From NCBI GenBank assembly GCA_034437315.1, contig DAOTUC010000282.1:1-25185 (forward strand): a stretch of 25,185 nt of DNA, read 5' to 3'. The position numbers and the translations under genes are program-made. Under the pieces are notes generated by a model, which saw only the letters and a list, made by a program, of their open reading frames with translations, did no database searches and was not told the origin of the DNA. Positions 19,261 to 25,185 of the stretch are shown here, one piece after another. How positions within the stretch are numbered: position 1 is the first letter of the stretch; every line of letters starts with the position of its first letter. This stretch comes from DSAR01 sp034437315. Its GTDB lineage: Bacteria > Chloroflexota > Anaerolineae > B4-G1.

Positions 19261-19322
19261 GGGGGAGATAGCCTCAAATACCGGGGCGCTCGCAGCGGGT
19301 TCTAGCCACCCGACAGTTTGCC

Positions 19323-19361
19323 AACCTCCCGCAGGTTGAAGGTCCAAACCTGCGGGAGGTT
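19323..19361. terminator. Inverted repeat, probable bidirectional terminator
   Basis: AACCTCCCGCAGGTT (19323-19337) and AACCTGCGGGAGGTT (19347-19361) are perfect 15-bp inverted copies with a 9-nt loop. They lie between convergent ahcY and the histidine kinase gene, where a bidirectional terminator would fit. No long T run follows, so it may instead be an interspersed repeat; I recall the same motif as common in Chloroflexota genomes. Confidence 0.6.
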
Positions 19362-19394
19362 TAGATATGAGCTAGATGTTAACTTTTTATCCTG

Positions 19395-19458
19395 GCGAAT
19401 GAATTCGCGGCTACAGCGCGTCGGAGACGCGGTGCAAAATCCGCCTTTGCGGATTTGC
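19395..19458. repeat. Cluster of three small hairpins
   Basis: Three consecutive dyads: GCGAAT-GA-ATTCGC (19395-19408), CGCGTC-GGA-GACGCG (19417-19431) and GCAAAATCCGC-CTTT-GCGGATTTGC (19434-19458). The last ends at the stop codon of the minus-strand kinase. The regular series looks like one interspersed repeat unit. It may also act as a 3' structure for the kinase transcript. Confidence 0.6.
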
Positions 19459-22400
19459 TATCCCCCGATAACTCGGGCGATCAACCGCCCCAGTTCATCC
19501 AGGTCGGGGGGCTTGGCGATCCAACCGTCTAGCCCCTGTTCTCGCAGCGCCCGCAGGTCGTCTTCCAGGGGATGCCCGGTCATCAGCACCATTTTGAGGC
19601 CGCCATCGCTGCCAGCGCCGCTGCTTGTAGCGCCATCCCGCTGCTTGAGCGCCTGGAAGAGCGCTTTACCTCCCATCTTGGGCATGACCACGTCGCTGAG
19701 GATCAGGGCGATGGGGGATTCTCGATCCGGTTCGTCGATGAGACTGAGGGCCTCTGAACCATTCGCCGCCTGAAGCGTCCGGTAATTCAGCATCTCCAGG
19801 GTCGCGACGACGGCCTCTCGGGTCGCCTCATTATCCTCCACGACCAGAATCGTCTGTCCCTGCCCGAGAGGGGTTTCCTCGCTCCGGGCGGGGGACGCTG
19901 CTGGCTGTTGCGCCGGGAGCGCCGGCAGATAGATGGTAAACGTCGCCCCCTGTCCCGCCTCCGACGCGACGTCGATGTAGCCCTCGTGCCGGGTCACAAT
20001 GCCGTGCACCTGGGCCAACCCCAGCCCGGTGCCTTTGCCGGGCGCTTTAGTGGTGTAGAAGGGATCGAAGAGATGGGCGCGGATCTGCGGTGGAATGCCG
20101 ACGCCGGTGTCCGTCACCGTCAGGCGGATCCATTCATCGACCGGCGGCGTGACCGAGGCCATCTCTGGCAGCGGCGCTCGTTTGGGGTCTTCGATCGTGA
20201 TGCGCGCCAGATCGACGAACAACTCCCCACCCTCCGGCATGGCGTCGCGGGCGTTGACGACCAGATTCATCACCGCCTGTTGCAAGCGGGTGGGGTCGGC
20301 GTTGACGGTGTAGAGGTCCGAGTCCGCCTTGTCCCGCCCGAAGGAAAATTTGATCTCAATGTTTTCCGGCATGATGCGCTGTAACATCTTGACTTGTTCC
20401 TTGAGGAAAATCTTCAAGTCCATCGGCCGGCGCTCGATGACGCTGCGGCGGCTGAAATCGAGAATTTGTTGGATCAAATCGCTGGCCCGCCAGGCCTGTT
20501 CGTCGATGATCTCCAGCCGGTTGACGGCGGTGTCGGTCAGATCAGGATTGCGCAGCAGCATCTTGGCGTACAGTGAGATGACGGCCATGATGTTGTTGAA
20601 GTCGTGGGCGATGCCGGCCGCCAACTGCCCCACCGAGGCCAACCGTTCCTGTCGTTGCATTCGCCTCTGGATGTCCCGCTCCTGCGTCACGTCGTGGGTG
20701 ACCAGCACCCACCCGTCAGAAGTGGGGGCGGTCTCAATCGGCCGGGCGATGATCTCGAAGATGTGGTTCTTGATTTGGATCTCGTGCCACAATCCCTCCG
20801 GCGGCGAGGTTAACAAATCGTCCAATGGGACGTCGCCCAGGTGGGTCAGCGTGTCGCCCGGATTTGCGCCCGCCATCGTCATCAAGTCCTGGCGAGCGAC
20901 CGGGTTAGCCAGAACGACCCGATTTTGCTGATCTAGCAATAGCACGCCTTCCGGGACGGCGTCCATCACGTGTTGCAATTGCTGGGCTTGGGCCTGAATT
21001 TGAACCAGCAGGCGTTCCCGTTCCTCCGCCGCTTGCACCCGGTCGGTGATGTCGGTCAGGCTGACCAGCACGTGGCCCAATCTATCTGGATCGGCGGGGA
21101 TGGTCATCGTCACGAACACGTGGCGCTGTTCGCCCTGGAGCGTCTGGTTGACCGTCTCTCCCTCGAAATAGGGGCGCCCCTCGGCGATGGCGATCAGTTC
21201 CTCGCGCAAGATGTCCCCCGTCTCCGGCAGGGTGATGCGATCCAGCCCGCCTATTATCTCCTCCTTGCTCGCCGCCCCGAACATCTCCAGTGTGGCGCGG
21301 TTGACGTCGATGATGCGGATCATGTGGGCGGCCCGTTGCATAAATTCAGGATGCGTCTCCAGGTAGCGGCGCAGTTCGCCTGTGTCCTGGATATTTAGCT
21401 CGTCTTGTAGCTCTTCGAGCGCGGCCTTGACGGTGGAGAAATCCTCTTCCCAGATGGAGACGGCTGTCGTCTCGAAAATGGTGCGGTATCGTTCCTCGCT
21501 TTCGCGCAGCGCCTCCTCCGCTTGTTTGCGCTCGGCGATTTCTTGGCGGGCTTGCTCAAAGAGCCGCGCGTTCTCGACGGCGATGGCGGCCGATGCGGAC
21601 AGGGGTTCCAGCAACGCCATATCGCCCGCGTCAAACGCGCCGACCTGGGTATCGACGACCTGCAACACGCCGATCACGTCTGCTTTGACCTTGAGGGGCA
21701 CGGTGAGCACGGCGTGGAGGGATAAACCGGCCTCTTGAGCGACCTCTTTCGCGTGTCGCTCGTCGGCCTGGGCGTCCGGTGTGATCAGGCTCTCGTCGTG
21801 TTCGACGGTCCAGCCGGCCAATCCCTGGCCCAGCGCAAGGCGCCAGCCGCGCACGGTGTCGGCCTGGGGGCCGGTCGCTTGCCGGCAGACGAGATCGCCG
21901 GTCTCCGGGTCGACCAGCCAGATGGAGCAGGCGGTCACATCCAGTAGGCGGCGGGTCTCTTCCAGAACGGTGAACAGCACGCGGTCCAGGTCCAGGGAGG
22001 CGCTAAACGCTTGCCCGGCCTGGTTCAGCAGGGCCAACTGGCGATTGTGTTGGCGCAACATCGCCGCCGCCCACTTGCGCTCGGTGATGTCACGGACGAT
22101 GGCCTGGACTTGGCCTTTTGCCTGATCGACGACGCGGGCGCTGATCTCTACGTCAATGGTCACGCCGTCAACGCGCTTCAGCCGGGTCTCGAAACGGATC
22201 TCCCCCCGCTCGCGAATCGTTTGTAGCGCGCTTTGAGCGTGTTCCAGATCCGCGGCGGGATGGATGTCGGGTATGTGCATGCTGGTCAATTGTTCCCGGG
22301 TGTAATCGAGCATGTCGCACGCCCGCCGGTTGACGTTCAGGATGCGGCCTTCCAGATCGTGGATGGCGATGGCGTCGTTCGATTGCTCGAACAGGCGGCG

Positions 22401-22844
22401 GAAGCGGAGCTCGCTTTCCCGCAACTCCGCCTCCATCCGGTGCTGCTGGAGCGCGATCTCAATGGCGACCTCCAGGTCCCGCCCCTTGAATGGCTTGAGG
22501 ATGTAGCCGAAGGGCGCGCTGACCTTGGCCCGCCGGAGCGTCTCCTGGTCGGCGTGGCCGGTGACGTAGACCACGGGGATGCCCAATTGGGCGCGGATCT
22601 GCTCGGCCGCCTCCACGCCGTCCATCTCCCCCCGGAGCCTGATGTCCATCAGCACCAGGTCGGGGCGGATGTCGGCGGCCTGGAGGATCGCTTCCTCGCC
22701 ATAGGTGACTTTCTTCACTACCTGGTATCCCAGTTGGCGGAGTTGCCGCTCAATAGTCATAGCGACGATGGGCTGGTCTTCGACGACGAGAATTTGCGGC
22801 TTCGCTTCTGGCGAGCGCGTGCGGACGCCTTTGGTTTCTTTCAT
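19458..22844 (-). CDS. Hybrid sensor histidine kinase, REC-PAS-GAF-PAS-PAS-HisKA-HATPase-REC
   Basis: Cytoplasmic hybrid sensor kinase of 1128 residues with no membrane segment. Order: N-terminal receiver (about 17-133, acceptor Asp67 in LVLMDIRL), PAS (about 141-255), GAF (about 265-430), a PAS of the SIWEEDFSTVK type (about 445-610), another PAS (about 625-735), HisKA with His747 in AAGIAHDFNN, and an ATPase domain with N-box Asn864, then DTGVGIP, FDPFYTTK and GTGLGL. A C-terminal receiver has Asp1051 in LILSDVVMPKMGG. The N-terminal receiver could take phosphate from the upstream kinase, and the C-terminal one from its own ATPase/HisKA core. The ATG at 22844 overlaps the stop of the upstream kinase by one base (TGATG); the ribosome site is in a tandem AAGGAG run. 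No output domain or DNA-binding regulator is visible. Confidence 0.95.
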   Translation of the reverse strand: MKETKGVRTRSPEAKPQILVVEDQPIVAMTIERQLRQLGYQVVKKVTYGEEAILQAADIRPDLVLMDIRLRGEMDGVEAAEQIRAQLGIPVVYVTGHADQETLRRAKVSAPFGYILKPFKGRDLEVAIEIALQQHRMEAELRESELRFRRLFEQSNDAIAIHDLEGRILNVNRRACDMLDYTREQLTSMHIPDIHPAADLEHAQSALQTIRERGEIRFETRLKRVDGVTIDVEISARVVDQAKGQVQAIVRDITERKWAAAMLRQHNRQLALLNQAGQAFSASLDLDRVLFTVLEETRRLLDVTACSIWLVDPETGDLVCRQATGPQADTVRGWRLALGQGLAGWTVEHDESLITPDAQADERHAKEVAQEAGLSLHAVLTVPLKVKADVIGVLQVVDTQVGAFDAGDMALLEPLSASAAIAVENARLFEQARQEIAERKQAEEALRESEERYRTIFETTAVSIWEEDFSTVKAALEELQDELNIQDTGELRRYLETHPEFMQRAAHMIRIIDVNRATLEMFGAASKEEIIGGLDRITLPETGDILREELIAIAEGRPYFEGETVNQTLQGEQRHVFVTMTIPADPDRLGHVLVSLTDITDRVQAAEERERLLVQIQAQAQQLQHVMDAVPEGVLLLDQQNRVVLANPVARQDLMTMAGANPGDTLTHLGDVPLDDLLTSPPEGLWHEIQIKNHIFEIIARPIETAPTSDGWVLVTHDVTQERDIQRRMQRQERLASVGQLAAGIAHDFNNIMAVISLYAKMLLRNPDLTDTAVNRLEIIDEQAWRASDLIQQILDFSRRSVIERRPMDLKIFLKEQVKMLQRIMPENIEIKFSFGRDKADSDLYTVNADPTRLQQAVMNLVVNARDAMPEGGELFVDLARITIEDPKRAPLPEMASVTPPVDEWIRLTVTDTGVGIPPQIRAHLFDPFYTTKAPGKGTGLGLAQVHGIVTRHEGYIDVASEAGQGATFTIYLPALPAQQPAASPARSEETPLGQGQTILVVEDNEATREAVVATLEMLNYRTLQAANGSEALSLIDEPDRESPIALILSDVVMPKMGGKALFQALKQRDGATSSGAGSDGGLKMVLMTGHPLEDDLRALREQGLDGWIAKPPDLDELGRLIARVIGG

Positions 22845-25147
22845 CAGGCTATCTCCTTCTCCTTCTCCTTCGCTTTCTCTTTCGCGGTTGGTGTCGGAAA
22901 TGTGACTGTGAATATCGCGCCGCCCTCGCTATGGTGCGTGGTCTCGCCGCCGAGTTGTTTGGACAGCATATCGGTGAGTTTGACGCCCAACGACGTCAGG
23001 TTCCGCCGGTCGAAATCGGGTGGAAGCCCCACGCCGTTGTCGCGAACTTTCAACGTCAATTCACCCTCACGCTCATATAGCTCGACGGAGACCTGATCCT
23101 GTCCGGGGTCGGGTCGATCGGGAGGGAAGGCATGCTGGAGCGCGTTTGAGACCAACTCGTTGACGATCAAACCGCAGGGAATGGCGACGTCCACGGGCAA
23201 GGCGACATCTTCCGCCTGGACGTCCATCTCAATCCCGTATGCGCCGTAGGATTGTCCCAGATGATCCATCAGGTTGAACAGGTAATCGACCATGTCTATC
23301 TGCGCCAGATCATCGGAACGATAGAGATGCTCGTGGATGTGGGCCATCGTGTAGATGCGGTTCTGACTTTCCAGGAAGGCCTCCCGCGCCTGTTCGTCCT
23401 CGACCGTCATCGACTGAAATTCGAGCAGCCCGGCGACGATGGCTAAATTGTTCTTGACCCGGTGGTGAATCTCTTTCAACAAGATCTCCTTTTCGTGGAG
23501 GGCGGCCTGGATCTGTCGCTCGACCCGTTTCTGTTCGGTGACGTCGCGGATGACGCTGCCGATCATGAAGCCCTGTTCAACTTCGACGGGGAAGATCACC
23601 GATTGGATGATCCGGCGCTCGCCGTCGGGCCGTTCGATCTCCGTATCGTATGGGCGATGGTCGAGCACCTGGCGGGTCTGGAACATCTGACGCAACATCG
23701 CCTCCATCTCCCGATGGAGGTCTGGCGTGCGTCTGTCGGCCGGCGCGACCTGAAACTGCACGTCCCATAGCGCTCGGCCCAACACCGCGTCGCCGGGCAA
23801 GCCGAAGATTCGTTCTGCGCCCTGATTCCACTCGATGACGCGCCCGCTATCGTCCGCCAGCACGATGCCGTCGTCCGATTGCTCGACCACGCTGCGGAAT
23901 TTCTCGCGGCTTTCCTCGAGCGAATCCAGAGTACGGCTGTTGATCAGCGCGATGGCTGCCAGGTCGCCGAAGGCCTTGGCGATCTGGGCGTCGACTTCGG
24001 TGAAAGGGGCCGGCTTATTCGCCAGGCCGATCAGGCCGATGGTGCGGCCCTCGGAAACGAGGGTGGCGAACAACACGTTATCCAGGCGCACGTGTCCCGC
24101 CGGCATCAGGTCGACCCAGCGGCTGTTTGAAAAGTCGTTGTGGTAGACCGCCTCGCCGGTGCGGTAGGCGCTCTCGCGTAAGCCGCGGATGGGCATGGGG
24201 AGTTCTGGATTGACGGTGCAGGGCAGGCCGCCGGCCTCCAGAAACAGCAACTCGTTTTCGGCGCCATCCTCGCTCAGGAGCGCCACGTAACCGCTGATAG
24301 CGCCGATGAGGTTTCGGCAGATGTCAAAGATCGTCCGGGCGGTCGTCTCGAAATCGTGGTAGGCCATGACGGCGCGGGCGCCTTCCAGCAGGGCGGAGAC
24401 CTCCCGTTCGCGTTGACGGGTGTCGCTCAGGGCTCTCTGGAGCGCTTCCTCCGATCGTTTGCGATCGCTGATGTCGAAGGAGACGATGACGACGCCGGTC
24501 AGGTTCCCATCGGCGTCGTGGATGGGGGCGTTGGTCACCAGGGCGGTGAAGGGGTCGCCGTCCCGTCTCTGGACGGCGATCTCGCCTGACCAGCGAACGT
24601 CACCGCTCAATCGGTCCATCAGGTGGGTCAACAGATTCTGGGCGTCCTCGCTCACTATGGTCTCCACGAGGTCGCGCCCCAGCGCTTCCGATGCTGTCCA
24701 ACCGTACAATTGTTCGGCGAAGCGGTTCCAATAGATGATGGCGCCTTCCAGATCGGCGGCGATAATGGCCTGGTCGACGACGTCCAGCAATTGGGCCTGG
24801 AATTGGATGCGCGCTTCCGATTTTCGGCGCTCGGTGACGTCGCGCAAAGAGGCGATGTGGGCCGGCGCGTTCGCCCATTCCGTCTCAGCCACGCGCATCT
24901 CGACCAACCGCCGGGCGCCGTCCGGGCGCACGACGTCGATCTCAATCTCCCGCTCCAGGGCCGGTGAGATGGGAAAGCCGAAAGATTTGCCCAGTAAGTT
25001 CTCTGCCCGGTGTCCGAGGATGCGCCCGGCAGCCGGGTTGGCAAACTGAATGACGCCATCCTCATCAATAACGAGTATGCCGTCGGCGTTATTTTCGACG
25101 AGACGGTGGAGTTGTTCGATATTGGGTTTCAACTGGTAATTCTTCAT
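22844..25147 (-). CDS. Sensor histidine kinase, PAS-PAS-GAF-PAS-HisKA_2-HATPase
   Basis: Cytoplasmic sensor kinase of 767 residues without membrane segments. PAS domains at about 10-115 and 118-235, GAF at about 255-410, a third PAS at about 415-545, then a HisKA_2-type dimerisation/phosphorylation helix: LLKEIHHRVKNNLAIVAGLL with the probable acceptor His562 in HRVKNN. An ATPase domain follows with VNELVSNALQH and DNGVGLP. HisKA_2/HWE kinases often phosphorylate stand-alone receivers. This one has no receiver of its own, and the next gene begins with one, so transfer between the two is a reasonable inference. The protein ends in a Lys/Glu tail (about 11 residues). The ATG at 25147 follows AGGAAAGG about 10 nt upstream. 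Its promoter lies beyond or in the last 38 bases of the window. Confidence 0.95.
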   Translation of the reverse strand: MKNYQLKPNIEQLHRLVENNADGILVIDEDGVIQFANPAAGRILGHRAENLLGKSFGFPISPALEREIEIDVVRPDGARRLVEMRVAETEWANAPAHIASLRDVTERRKSEARIQFQAQLLDVVDQAIIAADLEGAIIYWNRFAEQLYGWTASEALGRDLVETIVSEDAQNLLTHLMDRLSGDVRWSGEIAVQRRDGDPFTALVTNAPIHDADGNLTGVVIVSFDISDRKRSEEALQRALSDTRQREREVSALLEGARAVMAYHDFETTARTIFDICRNLIGAISGYVALLSEDGAENELLFLEAGGLPCTVNPELPMPIRGLRESAYRTGEAVYHNDFSNSRWVDLMPAGHVRLDNVLFATLVSEGRTIGLIGLANKPAPFTEVDAQIAKAFGDLAAIALINSRTLDSLEESREKFRSVVEQSDDGIVLADDSGRVIEWNQGAERIFGLPGDAVLGRALWDVQFQVAPADRRTPDLHREMEAMLRQMFQTRQVLDHRPYDTEIERPDGERRIIQSVIFPVEVEQGFMIGSVIRDVTEQKRVERQIQAALHEKEILLKEIHHRVKNNLAIVAGLLEFQSMTVEDEQAREAFLESQNRIYTMAHIHEHLYRSDDLAQIDMVDYLFNLMDHLGQSYGAYGIEMDVQAEDVALPVDVAIPCGLIVNELVSNALQHAFPPDRPDPGQDQVSVELYEREGELTLKVRDNGVGLPPDFDRRNLTSLGVKLTDMLSKQLGGETTHHSEGGAIFTVTFPTPTAKEKAKEKEKEIA
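22853..22870 (-). promoter_or_regulatory. Triple tandem Shine-Dalgarno run upstream of the hybrid kinase
   Basis: Three back-to-back AAGGAG hexamers on the minus strand (complement of 22853-22858, 22859-22864, 22865-22870), the nearest 8 nt from ATG 22844. The same bases encode the Lys/Glu-rich end of the upstream kinase, so the run serves as both coding sequence and ribosome site. Confidence 0.7.
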
Positions 25148-25185
25148 CGTGATGGGCCTTTCCTGTTTTGTTGGACAGCTAACCT

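Noticed and set aside
22233..23096. 287-codon plus-strand frame spanning the two kinase genes
   Set aside because: Antisense to conserved receiver, PAS and ATPase segments, and its composition looks like a mirror of those genes.

Overview
The window reads as a GC-rich bacterial chromosome segment, most likely from the Chloroflexota (Anaerolineae/Caldilineae-like). This is an inference. It rests on the short inverted-repeat families between genes, a secreted glycosidase ending in an LPLIMR-type C-terminus, a type 2 isopentenyl-diphosphate isomerase, an rpoC gene with no rpoB directly upstream, and PAS/GAF-rich histidine kinases. There are no phage, transposase, CRISPR, tRNA or rRNA genes. Coding density is high.

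Layout. (1) 1-341 is non-coding and holds a roughly 297-bp element bounded by 18-bp terminal inverted repeats. (2) 342-2940, minus strand: a secreted clan GH-A-like glycoside hydrolase, a 65-residue Cys-rich protein resembling DUF6485, and an acyl carrier protein. (3) A divergent promoter region at 3026-3091, with a near-perfect palindrome overlapping both -35 boxes, separates acpP from plus-strand fni. (4) Two further plus-strand genes follow: a Cys-rich DUF116-type protein and a short-chain polyprenyl diphosphate synthase. With fni they suggest an isoprenoid neighbourhood. (5) rpoC (6178-10596) has its own TTGACA/TATAAT promoter, a large predicted coiled-coil insertion near the N-terminus and an acidic tail; a strong terminator follows at 10772-10807.

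(6) 10908-19260 is a plus-strand run: mtnA (methionine salvage), five tightly packed genes for making and transferring a CDP-linked 3,6-dideoxyhexose (rfbF, rfbG, an SDR reductase/epimerase, rfbH, a family 2 glycosyltransferase), then a PfkB-family, probably adenosine, kinase and ahcY (S-adenosylhomocysteine hydrolase). The outer genes form a SAM by-product recycling set: MTA-derived sugar phosphate, SAH and adenosine. The dideoxysugar block sits inside that set, and rfbF overlaps the end of mtnA. (7) 19261-19457 is a hairpin-rich convergent intergenic region. (8) 19458-25147, minus strand: two translationally coupled sensor kinases. The upstream one is a HisKA_2-type PAS-PAS-GAF-PAS kinase. 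The downstream one is a hybrid REC-PAS-GAF-PAS-PAS-HisKA-HATPase-REC protein. No DNA-binding response regulator lies in the window.

The most notable points are the dideoxyhexose pathway embedded in the SAM-recycling operon, an RfbH that keeps the diagnostic His and [2Fe-2S] cysteines with a longer last spacing, the shared palindrome between acpP and fni, the stand-alone rpoC with its insertion, and several short repeat elements. All family assignments were made by reading motifs; no database search was possible.
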